64,000 bases of DNA from Pseudonocardia broussonetiae (lineage in GTDB: Bacteria > Actinomycetota > Actinomycetes > Mycobacteriales > Pseudonocardiaceae): contig NZ_CP053564.1 in the NCBI RefSeq assembly GCF_013155125.1, forward strand, positions 6,765,501-6,829,500. Direction: 5' to 3'. Below are positions 48,101 to 56,795 of the stretch, piece by piece (within the stretch, counting starts at the first letter, position 1; every line of letters starts with the position of its first letter). The notes beneath the pieces were generated by a model. It saw nothing but the letters and a program-made list of their open reading frames with translations. It made no database searches and was not told the DNA's origin. The position numbers were made by a program, and so were the translations under genes.

Positions 48101-49450
48101 TCAGACCCCCTCGGCGGCCCGGGGCGCCTCCGCGGCCGGAGCCACCCGGTCCGCGAGCAGCTCCGCCGGCCGGCGGCGTCGGACGACCAGAGCGGCGACC
48201 AGGCTCAGCACCGCTCCGAACATCAGGTAGAACGCCGGCGCCCGGGTGTTCCCGGTGGCCTCGACGAGGACCTGGCTGATGTAGAGGGCCGGCCCGCCGA
48301 GCAGCGCCGCGGCCAGCGCGAACCCGACCGCGAACACCGTTCCCCGAACAGGCGCGGGCAGGATCTCGATGTACGTCGCGGGCGCCACCGACGTGTAGAG
48401 GGCGGGCAGGACGCCGAGCGCGACCGTCATCACGATGAGCAGCGGCAACGTCCTCGCCGAGGACAGGCCGACGAAGATCGGGTACGCGGTGACGATCATC
48501 GCGACGGAGAGTCCGAGCAGCATCCGCCACCGGCCCAGCCGGTCCGACAGCGGGCCACCCGCGGCGACCAGGACCACGGCGACGGCGATGCTGATCACCG
48601 TGGCCAGCGTCGCCTCCCCCTGCGTGAAGCCGAGCTGGATGATGTAGGACTGCGCGAAGGTGAACGCGACGTAGTAGCCGATCTGCTGGAAGGCCGCGAC
48701 GCCGAAGACGAGCACGATCAGGCCCCCGTGCCGTCCGAACGACTCCTTGACCGGTGACGCGGGGAGCGCGTCGGCCCGGGCCAGCGCCTGGAACTCCGGT
48801 GACTCCTCGAGCCGGGTCCGGATGTAGATGCCGAACAGGCCGAGCGGCAGGGCCAGCAGGAACGGAATGCGCCAGCCCCAGGCGGCCATCTCCTCCGGTG
48901 TGAGGATCCCGTTGAGCAGCAGCACGACCCCGGCGGCGAGCAGCAGGCTCACCACGCTGCCCATCTGGACCCGGCTGGTCATCGCGCCACGCCGGTTCTG
49001 CGGCGTGAACTCCGCGGCGTAGATCATCGCGGTGCTGTACTCGCCACCGGCGGCGAGGCCCTGCAGCGCGCGCATGAGCACCAGCAGGATCGGCGCCCAG
49101 ATCCCGATCGACGCGGCCGTCGGCAGCACGCCGATCAGCGTCGTCGCGCTCGCGACCAGGACGAGGGTGCCGAGCAGCGAGGTCCGGCGGCCGTACCGGT
49201 CGGCGATGGTGCCGAAGAGCAGCGACCCGAGGGGGCGCACGACGAAGGCGACGCCGAACACCGCGAAGGCGGACAGCAGCGCGACTCCGGGCTCGCTGTT
49301 CGGGAAGAACAGCTTGGCGAGGATGACGGTGAGGAACCCGTAGACCGCGTAGTCGTAGGTCTCGATGGTGTTGCCGGCGGCTGCCGCGAAGGTGACCCGC
49401 CGCATCGTCCGGGCGGACGGGAGGGCGGGATCGGAGGAGGTGGTGGACAT
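48101..49450 (-). CDS. MHS-type MFS transporter
   Basis: 449 residues and 12 membrane segments. Start TFAAAAGNTIETYDYAVYGFL, the loop GTIADRYGRRTSLLGT and GRLVGGAAGGEYSTAM-like RALQGLAAGGEYSTAMIYAAEFTPQNRRG, and TRLEESPEFQAL are metabolite:H+ symporter hallmarks (ShiA/ProP/CitA type). It imports the carboxylate used by the operon. ATG 49450; first gene after the promoter at 49590. Confidence 0.93.
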   Translation of the reverse strand: MSTTSSDPALPSARTMRRVTFAAAAGNTIETYDYAVYGFLTVILAKLFFPNSEPGVALLSAFAVFGVAFVVRPLGSLLFGTIADRYGRRTSLLGTLVLVASATTLIGVLPTAASIGIWAPILLVLMRALQGLAAGGEYSTAMIYAAEFTPQNRRGAMTSRVQMGSVVSLLLAAGVVLLLNGILTPEEMAAWGWRIPFLLALPLGLFGIYIRTRLEESPEFQALARADALPASPVKESFGRHGGLIVLVFGVAAFQQIGYYVAFTFAQSYIIQLGFTQGEATLATVISIAVAVVLVAAGGPLSDRLGRWRMLLGLSVAMIVTAYPIFVGLSSARTLPLLIVMTVALGVLPALYTSVAPATYIEILPAPVRGTVFAVGFALAAALLGGPALYISQVLVEATGNTRAPAFYLMFGAVLSLVAALVVRRRRPAELLADRVAPAAEAPRAAEGV

Positions 49451-49589
49451 CGGTGGCTCCCGGGTCGGCGGTGACGGAGGGACCTGCGGACGCGACAGCA
49501 CCGCCCCTCGGGGCGCCACCGACGTCAGGCGCGCGCGGGAGACTCCGGCGCACCGGCCCGGGTCCGCGAGAGGACCAGAGCCTGGCCAG

Positions 49590-49618
49590 AGAGTAAGGAC
49601 GACAACCTGTCGAGTCAA
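49590..49618 (-). promoter_or_regulatory. Promoter of the ten-gene MHS transporter operon
   Basis: Reading the minus strand: TTGACT (49618-49613), 17-bp spacer, TACTCT (49595-49590). This is the clearest sigma-70/HrdB-type promoter in the window. It leaves an untranslated leader of about 130 bases before the ATG at 49450. Confidence 0.65.
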
Positions 49619-49631
49619 GCATCAGGTTGAC
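49601..49631. promoter_or_regulatory. Inverted-repeat operator over the MHS-operon promoter
   Basis: GACAACCTG (49601-49609) and CAGGTTGAC (49623-49631): 9-bp arms with one mismatch, 22 bp apart, straddling the -35 box. The TetR gene at 49643 ends 12 bp away. Binding would block RNA polymerase; likely target of that TetR protein. Confidence 0.6.
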
Positions 49632-49642
49632 GATTCAGATGG

Positions 49643-50269
49643 TCAGCGGAGCTGCAGCGCGTCCATCCAGAGGTCGCAGACGACGTCGAGCAGCACATCC
49701 CGGTCGATGGTGAAGACCTCCTGGACGATGGCGCGGAAGCACAGCTGGTCCAACTGCATGACCATCAGCTGGACCCGCAACCGGCGGCCCTCCCGCTCCT
49801 CCTCCGGGAACTGGGCGAGGTACTCGTGGAGCTCGGCGGCCAGCTCGTCCAGCTGGTCCTTCCAGCGGGCGGCCACCTCGAGATCGCTCGCCATCGCCTC
49901 GTGGATCGCCGGGAGCAGCGCCGCCTGCTCCTCCCACCAGGTCAGCGCCTTGTCCAGCACCGCCCGCAGCGCCTCCGCACCACCCTCGGCGAGCCCCTCG
50001 TCCAGCATCGCCCAGTAGCGACTGGTCTGCTTCTCCCGCACCTCGGCGTAGACCTCGTTGAACACCGCCGCCTTGTTGGTGAAGTGCAGGTAGAAGGTCG
50101 CGCGGTTGACCCCGGCCGCTTTCGTGACGTCACCGATCGAGGCTCGGCCGTACCCGTTCTCCTCGAACACCCGCCGAGCCGCCGCGACGATCCGACGACG
50201 GGTCAGCAGGCGCTGCTCCTCCCGGACCGTCAGCAGGCCGGGTTGCTCGTCTGCGACAGGTGGGGGCAT
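49643..50269 (-). CDS. TetR-family regulator
   Basis: 208 residues. Helix-turn-helix TRRRIVAAARRVFEENGYGRASIGDVTKAAGVNRATFYLHFTNKAAVFNEVY; the ligand domain has no recognised signature. The stop lies just upstream of the MHS-operon promoter and the transcription direction is the same, so it may read through into the operon it regulates. The start at ATG 50269 is followed by a Pro-rich stretch; a shorter start is possible. Confidence 0.9.
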   Translation of the reverse strand: MPPPVADEQPGLLTVREEQRLLTRRRIVAAARRVFEENGYGRASIGDVTKAAGVNRATFYLHFTNKAAVFNEVYAEVREKQTSRYWAMLDEGLAEGGAEALRAVLDKALTWWEEQAALLPAIHEAMASDLEVAARWKDQLDELAAELHEYLAQFPEEEREGRRLRVQLMVMQLDQLCFRAIVQEVFTIDRDVLLDVVCDLWMDALQLR

Positions 50270-50323
50270 GGGCGGATGATAGTTGCGGACCAGCGACGAC
50301 CCGGGCCCGACGACCCGGGCCGG

Positions 50324-50992
50324 TCAGATCGACGCGAGCCCCTTGCGCACCGCCCACAGCGCCGCCTGCGTGCGCGACTCGAGACCGAGCTTGGCCAGCA
50401 CGTGGCTCAGGTGCGTCTGCACCGTCCGCTCGCCGATGGACAAGGTCCGGGCGACCTCGCGGTTGGACCGGCCCTGCGCGACGAGCACGAGCACGTCGCG
50501 CTCCCGCGCGGTGAGCGGCACGTCCTCCTGCTGCTGCGCCTCCGTGAGGGAGTGGGTGATCGTCCGCGTCACGGTCTGGTCGAGGTGGACCCCGCCGCGG
50601 TGCGCCTCGCGGATCGCGTGGACGATCTCGTCGACCTGGGCGTCCTTGAGCACGTACCCGGCGGCGCCTGCGGTGAGGGCCGCGTGCACCCGGTGCACCT
50701 CGCCGAAGCTCGTCAGGACGACCACCTGGACGCCGGGCCGGCACCGCCGGATCTCCGCCGTGGCGGCCACGCCGTCCAGGTCGTGCATCACGAGGTCCAT
50801 GAGGACCACGTGCGGGGCCCTGCCCTGCCGGGCGAGGTGGTCGATCCGCTGGAGCGCGGAACGGCCGGTGGCCGCCTCACCGACGAGCTCCACATCGGGT
50901 ACGGCGTCGAGGAACACCCGCAGGCCCATCCGGACGACGGCGTGGTCGTCCACGACGAACACCCGGATCGGGGGCGGACCGGCGGGGCTCAC
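50324..50992 (-). CDS. NarL/LuxR-type response regulator
   Basis: 222 residues. Receiver domain VFVVDDHAVVRMGL with the phospho-acceptor Asp in VVLMDLVMHD (about 61), and a C-terminal LuxR helix-turn-helix LTARERDVLVLVAQGRSNREVARTLSIGERTVQTHLSHVLAKL. It overlaps the histidine kinase stop by four bases (GTGA). It probably controls the divergent transporter-pobA-vanAB operon. Confidence 0.95.
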   Translation of the reverse strand: MSPAGPPPIRVFVVDDHAVVRMGLRVFLDAVPDVELVGEAATGRSALQRIDHLARQGRAPHVVLMDLVMHDLDGVAATAEIRRCRPGVQVVVLTSFGEVHRVHAALTAGAAGYVLKDAQVDEIVHAIREAHRGGVHLDQTVTRTITHSLTEAQQQEDVPLTARERDVLVLVAQGRSNREVARTLSIGERTVQTHLSHVLAKLGLESRTQAALWAVRKGLASI

Positions 50993-52521
50993 GACGCCGC
51001 CTCCCCCGGCAGGGCCCGCGGGACGACGACCCGGACGGAGCTGCCCGCCCCGGGCGTCGCGTCGATCGTGAGTTCGCCGCCGAGGCGCTCGGCGCGCTCC
51101 CGCATGGACGTGAGGCCGATGCCGCGCGCGGACCGGGCCGGGTCGAACCCGCGCCCGTCGTCGACGACCTCGAGCACGAGCGTCGTGGGGTCGTCGGCCT
51201 GCGGGCCGAGGCAGACCCGCACGGACGTGGCGGCCGCGTGCTTGAGGCTGTTGTGCAGCGCCTCCTGCACGATCCGGTACGCGTCGAGCTCGGCGTCGGG
51301 TCCCAGGCTCAGCGGGGCCGCCGTGCCGTCGACGGTGATCCGCACCCCGGTGCGCGCGCCCGCCGAGGCCGTCTGCTGGCGGACCGCGGCGACCAGCCCC
51401 TCCTCGTGCAGCACCCGGGGGTGCAGCTCGAGCACGAGGTCGCGCATGTCGTCCAGGGTCGCGTGGGCGAGCTGGTGCACCGTCTGCAGGGTCCGGCGCA
51501 CGACCTCGTCCTGCGGACCGCGCACGGGCAGGGCGAGCTGGGCCGCCCGCAGGTGCAGCGCCAGCGCGAACAGCTGCTGGCAGGCGGAGTCGTGCAGCTC
51601 CCTGGCGAGCCGGTGCCGCTCCTCCAGCGCGGCGCGGCTGCGCGACCCGGTCACCAGCCGGGCGTTCTCGACGGCGACGGCGGCGTGGTCGGCCATCGAC
51701 GTGAGGAAGCCGACCTCGGCGTCATCCGGGTCGTGGCCGGGGCGGTAGTAGGCGTTGAGCGCGCCGACCGGGCGGTCGCGGACCCGCAGGGGCGCCGACA
51801 CGAACGTCTCCCAGTCGAAGCCGCGCAGCTGGTCGTGCAGCGGCTCCCAGGCGGGGTCCGCGAGCAGGGCGGCCCGCCGGCGCGGCCGGACGACGGGCCG
51901 GCCGGTCCGGAACGCCTCCAGCGAGCTCAGCCGGGCTCCGCGCCGCCGTGCCTCCTCGATCGCCAGCGTGAAGTGCTCGGGCCACGCCGCCGCCGGGGCC
52001 GCGCCGTGCAGCTGCAGGCGCTGCCCCTCCTCGTCGAGCAGCAGGATCTGGGCCCCGGCGAGGTCCACCGAGCCGACGACCTCCGCGCAGATCGCGTCCA
52101 GGGTGTCGCGCAGCGAGCCGGCCGTCGCCACCGTGGCGGCCACCGCGGCGACGGCCGTCAGCCGCCGCTCGTGCGCCTGCGCGTCGGTGACGTCGCGGAA
52201 CGCGACGGCGTGCCAGCCGCCCGACGTGGGGACGACGCGGTGCTCGAGCTCGCGCACCCGCCCGGTGTCGGGCCGGCACCACCGCACCACGCAGCGCACG
52301 CCGTCGGCCCGGGGCGGCACGAAGACCGCGCGCCGGCCCAGCAGGTCGCACTCCACGACGCCGAGGATGCGGCAGCCCGCGGGGTTGACCAGCTGGTAGC
52401 GGCCGTCGTCGTCGAGCAGCGCGAGGCCCTCCAGCGCCGCGGCCAGGAGCGCCCGGAGCTCGTGCCCGTCGGCACCGGCGCGCGGGACGGTGTCCTGCAC
52501 CACGGGGTTCTCGCTGCGCAT
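50989..52521 (-). CDS. NarX-type sensor histidine kinase with PAS and GAF domains
   Basis: 510 residues, cytoplasmic (no membrane segment). PAS-like domain about 20-125 (GLALLDDDGRYQLVNPAGCRILG), GAF about 140-290 (LRDTLDAICAEVVGSVDLAGAQILLL, FVSAPLRVRDRPVGALNAY), HisKA_3 with the phospho-His in RLARELHDSACQQLFALAL (about 311) and a HATPase with VVDDGRGFDPARSARGIGLTSMRERA. GAF and PAS may sense an aromatic ligand directly. ATG 52521 is preferred, starting before the PAS domain. Confidence 0.94.
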   Translation of the reverse strand: MRSENPVVQDTVPRAGADGHELRALLAAALEGLALLDDDGRYQLVNPAGCRILGVVECDLLGRRAVFVPPRADGVRCVVRWCRPDTGRVRELEHRVVPTSGGWHAVAFRDVTDAQAHERRLTAVAAVAATVATAGSLRDTLDAICAEVVGSVDLAGAQILLLDEEGQRLQLHGAAPAAAWPEHFTLAIEEARRRGARLSSLEAFRTGRPVVRPRRRAALLADPAWEPLHDQLRGFDWETFVSAPLRVRDRPVGALNAYYRPGHDPDDAEVGFLTSMADHAAVAVENARLVTGSRSRAALEERHRLARELHDSACQQLFALALHLRAAQLALPVRGPQDEVVRRTLQTVHQLAHATLDDMRDLVLELHPRVLHEEGLVAAVRQQTASAGARTGVRITVDGTAAPLSLGPDAELDAYRIVQEALHNSLKHAAATSVRVCLGPQADDPTTLVLEVVDDGRGFDPARSARGIGLTSMRERAERLGGELTIDATPGAGSSVRVVVPRALPGEAAS

Positions 52522-52678
52522 CGGACCTCCTCGCCCGGCCCCGCGGACGCGCGGGGCTCGTCCGTCGGGCGGGCGGTGTCCGGCTGCGCGATCACCGTCG
52601 CGCAGCCACGCCGCGGACCGCCGGAACCCAGGACGAGTGCCCCCTCCGTCTCGGTGTAATCGCGCAGGCCCTCTCCGC

Positions 52679-52692
52679 ATTTCGGCCGAAAT
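52679..52692. promoter_or_regulatory. Perfect 14-bp palindrome in the divergent gap
   Basis: ATTTCGGCCGAAAT, relatively AT-rich for this genome, lies 104 bp before the transporter start and 158 bp before the kinase start. The 274-bp gap 52522-52795 holds no gene. A LuxR-type response regulator dimer could bind it. Confidence 0.45.
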
Positions 52693-52795
52693 CGCCGCAG
52701 TCGATGAGTGTCAGCTCGCCGGACGGTCGATCCTGCCGAGTGAGCAGTGGGCAGGGTCACACCGCCCACGTGGACGTCCGCGGGGAGGGACATCG

Positions 52796-54292
52796 ATGGC
52801 GACCGACAGAAGCGTCGAAGGCGACACGGCGACCAACGAGCAACTGCTCGAAGCGCACCGGGAGGGCCATCCGCTGGTGCCGTACAAGGCACTGTGGGGG
52901 GTCCTCCTGCTCGGGTGGGTCGTCAGCTACGCGGACCGGACCCTCACCGGACCGGTGATCGCGTGGATGATCCAGAACAAGGCCGGGTTCATCGGCGACG
53001 CGGCCAACCCCGCGACCCTCGGTGGGCTGGTCGGCTCGATGTTCTTCCTGGGCTACATGCTCACCCAGTACCCCGGCGGGCGCCTGGGCGACCGGTTCGG
53101 CCACCGCGAGATGATCATCGTCTCCCTCCTGGCCGCGGCCGTGCTGACGGTGGTCTCGGGCCTCATGGCCGGGCTGGTCGCCTTCGTCGCCGCCCGCGTC
53201 CTGACCGGTCTCGGCGAGGGCGTCTTCTACTCCAACGACCGGACGCTGATCATCAACCACACCCCGGTGGCCAAGCGCACGCTCGGGCTCGGCGTGGTGA
53301 TCACCGGCCTGTCGATCGGCCTGACGCTCGGCATCATCCTCACCCCGTTGATGATCGACTGGGGGGCCTCGCTGGGCATGGGCGGCGAGGCGTGGCGGAT
53401 GCCGTTCTTCGTGTTCGCCGCGTTCACCCTCGTCGTGATCGTCATCGCCTTCGCGTTCTTCCGGGCCAGGCTGGGCGGGCCGATGCGGCTCGGGCCGCCG
53501 TTCCTGCGGCTGCTGCTGTTCTCGGCGCCCACGTTCGTCGTGATCGTCGCGCTGTTCCTGCTCGCCGAGACCCTCCGGTGGCCGGAGTGGCTCACCGCGT
53601 CCCTCGCGTCGCTGATCGCCCTGGTCTACATCCTCGTGATCGTGCGCAGCGTGAAGAAGTCGGGCCGGGGGCCCGCGCTGCTCAACCGCAACATCTGGCT
53701 GGTCTACATCGCCTACATCGCGATCCTGTGGAACCTGTGGTTCTTCAGCTTCTGGTCCGTGCAGATCGTGCGGGAGGCGGCGCAGAGCAGCCTGCTCGCC
53801 GCCGCGCTGACCGCCGCGTTCAACGCCGGCGCCGGCATCCTGGGCTTCCCGGTCGGCGGCTGGCTGGCCGACCGCGCCGTCCGCAAGGGCCGGGGCCGCA
53901 AGCCGCTCGCCCTGGTCTGCACCGCCGTCTACTCGGTGCTCGTGCTCATCTTCGGGTGGAGCGTCTCGGGCGGGGAGAAGCCCTCGCTCGCGCTGCTCGG
54001 GCTGCTGCTGTTCACCTCGGGCGTGTTCTTCAACGCGCTGCAGCCGATCGTCCAGGGGATGACGGGCGACATGGTCCCGGCGTCCGAGCGGGGCTCGGCC
54101 TTCGGGATGCTCAACCTCGTCTCCGAGATCGGCGCCGTGCTCAGCCCCGTCGTGAGCGGCATCCTGCGCGACGCCACCGGCAGCTGGGCGCCCGGCGTCT
54201 ACCTGGCGGCCGGGATCATGATCATCTCCTTCTTCCTCTACCTCATGGTGAAGGAAGCGCCCGTCCACCACGAGGACCCGATCCCGGCCTGA
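52796..54292 (+). CDS. MFS transporter, probable aromatic-acid importer
   Basis: 498 residues with about 12 membrane segments. GWVVSYADRTLTGPVIAWMI, GYMLTQYPGGRLGDRFGHREMIIVSLL (the loop motif A region) and EGVFYSNDRTLIINHTP suggest the anion:cation symporter/phthalate-permease-like group. ATG 52796 has a GGAGGGA site. It heads the operon with pobA and vanAB, so it likely imports 4-hydroxybenzoate or vanillate. Confidence 0.9.
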   Translation: MATDRSVEGDTATNEQLLEAHREGHPLVPYKALWGVLLLGWVVSYADRTLTGPVIAWMIQNKAGFIGDAANPATLGGLVGSMFFLGYMLTQYPGGRLGDRFGHREMIIVSLLAAAVLTVVSGLMAGLVAFVAARVLTGLGEGVFYSNDRTLIINHTPVAKRTLGLGVVITGLSIGLTLGIILTPLMIDWGASLGMGGEAWRMPFFVFAAFTLVVIVIAFAFFRARLGGPMRLGPPFLRLLLFSAPTFVVIVALFLLAETLRWPEWLTASLASLIALVYILVIVRSVKKSGRGPALLNRNIWLVYIAYIAILWNLWFFSFWSVQIVREAAQSSLLAAALTAAFNAGAGILGFPVGGWLADRAVRKGRGRKPLALVCTAVYSVLVLIFGWSVSGGEKPSLALLGLLLFTSGVFFNALQPIVQGMTGDMVPASERGSAFGMLNLVSEIGAVLSPVVSGILRDATGSWAPGVYLAAGIMIISFFLYLMVKEAPVHHEDPIPA

Positions 54293-54305
54293 GAGGAGCA
54301 CGGAC

Positions 54306-55481
54306 ATGCGCACCCAGGTGGGGATCGTGGGAGCCGGCCCGGCCGGACTGATGCTGTCGCACCTGCTGCACCTGCGCGGTGTCGAGTCGGTCGTGATCGA
54401 CCTGCAGACCCGGGAGAGCATCGAGCAGACCATCAAGGCGGGGATCCTGGAGCAGGGCACCGTCGACCTGATGCGCCGCACCGGCGTGGGCGACCGGCTG
54501 ATGCGCGACGGCTTCGTCCACCACGGCATCAACCTGGCGTTCTCCGGCGGGCTGCACCGGATCAACATGTACGAGCTGACCGGCGGTCGGTCGGTGACGG
54601 TGTACGCCCAGCACGAGGTGCTCATCGACCTCATCGCCCGGCGGCTGGCCGACGGCGGCGACGTCCGGTTCGGCGTCTCGGACACGCAGGTGGAGGACGT
54701 CGAGTCCGAGCAGCCCCGCATCCGGTTCACCCACGAGGGCCGGCAGGAGACGCTGGAGTGCGACTTCGTGATCGGCGCGGACGGCTCCCGGACCTCCACC
54801 CGCTTCCTGATCCCGGAGGGGGCGGTGCGCACGGACTTCTTCCGGCAGTACCCGTTCGCCTGGTTCGGGATCCTGGCCGAGGCGCCGCCGTCGTCGGACG
54901 AGCTGATCTACGCCCACTCCGAGCGCGGGTTCGTGCTGGTCTCGACGCGCTCGCCGAGCGTGCAGCGGCTGTACTTCCAGTGCGATCCCGACACCGTCGT
55001 CGACGACTGGTCCGACGACCGCATCTGGGAGGAGTTCCAGGCCAGGCTGGCCCCCTCGGGGGCGCAGCTCACCACCGGCCGGATCTTCAAGAAGGACGTG
55101 CTGCAGTTCCGCAGCTTCGTCTGCGAGCCGATGCAGTACGGCCGCCTGTTCCTGGCGGGCGACGCGGCCCACACCGTGCCGCCGACGGGGGCCAAGGGGC
55201 TCAACCTCGCGATGGCCGACGTCCACGTGCTCGACCGGGCGCTCGGCGCCTACTACGACACCAAGGACACCGGCCTGCTGGAGTCCTACACCCGGACCGC
55301 GCTGCAGCGGGTCTGGCGGGCGCAGTGGTTCTCCTTCTGGATGACCTCCATGCTGCACCGCTTCTCCGACGCCTCCGACTTCGACCTGCGCCGCCAGATC
55401 GCCGAGCTGGAGCTCGTCACCACGTCACCGACCGCCGCGAAGACCCTGGCCGACAACTACACCGGCCTCCCGCTGACCTGA
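54306..55481 (+). CDS. pobA: 4-hydroxybenzoate 3-monooxygenase
   Basis: 391 residues, the usual length of p-hydroxybenzoate hydroxylase (~394). It oxidises 4-hydroxybenzoate to protocatechuate with NAD(P)H, O2 and FAD. GAGPAGLMLSHLLHLRG (FAD), the Tyr of LIYAHSERGF, the Ser/Arg of VSTRSPS, the Tyr of RLYFQC and the Pro of AGDAAHTVPPTGAKG correspond to the known substrate pocket (Tyr201, Ser212, Arg214, Tyr222, Pro293). The loop after the first strand (LQTRESIEQTIKAG) lacks the Arg pair associated with NADPH preference, so NADH use is possible (inference). Confidence 0.96.
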   Translation: MRTQVGIVGAGPAGLMLSHLLHLRGVESVVIDLQTRESIEQTIKAGILEQGTVDLMRRTGVGDRLMRDGFVHHGINLAFSGGLHRINMYELTGGRSVTVYAQHEVLIDLIARRLADGGDVRFGVSDTQVEDVESEQPRIRFTHEGRQETLECDFVIGADGSRTSTRFLIPEGAVRTDFFRQYPFAWFGILAEAPPSSDELIYAHSERGFVLVSTRSPSVQRLYFQCDPDTVVDDWSDDRIWEEFQARLAPSGAQLTTGRIFKKDVLQFRSFVCEPMQYGRLFLAGDAAHTVPPTGAKGLNLAMADVHVLDRALGAYYDTKDTGLLESYTRTALQRVWRAQWFSFWMTSMLHRFSDASDFDLRRQIAELELVTTSPTAAKTLADNYTGLPLT

Positions 55482-55534
55482 CTCCCGGCCGAGAACGAGG
55501 CGGGCCCACCCGTTCGCCCGCGAGGAGGAACCTG

Positions 55535-56785
55535 ATGTCGCGACCCGACCCGAGCACCGGCCACGCCACCTTCCGCGACTTCCCGCTGAACGCGTGGTAC
55601 GCCGCGGCCTGGGACCACGAGGTGGGCCGCAACCTGCTGCCGAAGACGGTGGCCGAACGCCCCATCGTGTTCTACCGCACCACCGCCGGCCGCGCGGTCG
55701 CGCTCGCCGACGCGTGCTGGCACCGCCTGGCGCCGCTGTCGATGGGCAGGCTGCGCGGCGACGACGAGATCATGTGCGGCTACCACGGCATCTGCTACGA
55801 CGCCGACGGTCGCGCGACCTACATGCCCGCCCAGGAGACGATCAACCCGAGCGCCACCGTGCACTCCTACCCGGTCGTCGAGCGGCACCGCTACGTGTGG
55901 GTCTGGCCCGGCGACCCGGCGCTCGCGGACCCGGACCTGGTGCCCGACCTGTACATGAACGACCACCCGGAGTGGGCCGGTGACGGGAGGACGATCCACG
56001 TCAACTGCAGCTACCAGCTCATCATCGACAACCTGATGGACCTCACGCACGAGCAGTTCGTGCACGGGTCGAGCATCGGGCACGACGCGCTGTCGGAGTC
56101 GGACTTCGAGGTCACCCACACCGAGCAGACCGTGACGGTGACGAAGTGGATGCTCGGGATCGACCCGCCGCCGTTCTGGAAGCGCAACCTGCAGGACCGC
56201 TTCCCGGACTACGACGGCCCCGTCGACCGCTGGCAGATCATCCGCTACACCGCCCCGGCGACCGTCGCGATCGACGTCGGGGTGGCCAAGGCGGGCACCG
56301 GGGCGCCCGACGGCGACCGCAGCCAGGGCGTCACCGGCACCGTCATCAACACGATGACCCCGGAGACCGCCCACACCTGCTTCTACCTGTGGGCCTTCGC
56401 CCGCGACTGGTGCCTGGACAAGCAGGTGATCACGACCCGGCTCCGCGAGGGCGTGTCCAACGTCTTCTTCGAGGACGAGGTCATGCTCGAGGCCCAGCAG
56501 CGCGGCATCGAGGCCAACCCCGGCTACGACTTCTACAACCTCAACATCGACGCCGGCAGCATGTGGACCCGCCGCATCGTCCAGCGCATGATCCGGGCCG
56601 AGGGCGAGCGCGACGGTGCCGGGACCGCCGGTGACGCCGCGGCGGCGATGTCCGCCGTCACCGGGGCGGCGAACAACGGGGCCCAGGACGACGACGAGGG
56701 CACCGGGCAGGGAGCCGAGGTCGCGAGCGGGGTCGCACGGCACCGGGAGCAACCGGCCGCCGGTCTGATGGGCCGCGGGCTGTAG
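55535..56785 (+). CDS. vanA: Vanillate O-demethylase, Rieske oxygenase subunit
   Basis: 416 residues. It demethylates vanillate to protocatechuate and formaldehyde. Rieske ligands CWHRLAPLSMG...CGYHGICY (about 61-86) and the mononuclear iron site DNLMDLTHEQFVH (about 163-175) are intact. The family normally ends near residue 350-360; here RRIVQRMIRAEGERDG is followed by about 55 Ala/Gly/Asp/Glu-rich residues. ATG 55535 has a GAGGAGGAA site. Confidence 0.95.
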   Translation: MSRPDPSTGHATFRDFPLNAWYAAAWDHEVGRNLLPKTVAERPIVFYRTTAGRAVALADACWHRLAPLSMGRLRGDDEIMCGYHGICYDADGRATYMPAQETINPSATVHSYPVVERHRYVWVWPGDPALADPDLVPDLYMNDHPEWAGDGRTIHVNCSYQLIIDNLMDLTHEQFVHGSSIGHDALSESDFEVTHTEQTVTVTKWMLGIDPPPFWKRNLQDRFPDYDGPVDRWQIIRYTAPATVAIDVGVAKAGTGAPDGDRSQGVTGTVINTMTPETAHTCFYLWAFARDWCLDKQVITTRLREGVSNVFFEDEVMLEAQQRGIEANPGYDFYNLNIDAGSMWTRRIVQRMIRAEGERDGAGTAGDAAAAMSAVTGAANNGAQDDDEGTGQGAEVASGVARHREQPAAGLMGRGL

Positions 56786-56795
56786 GGCGCCGGCG

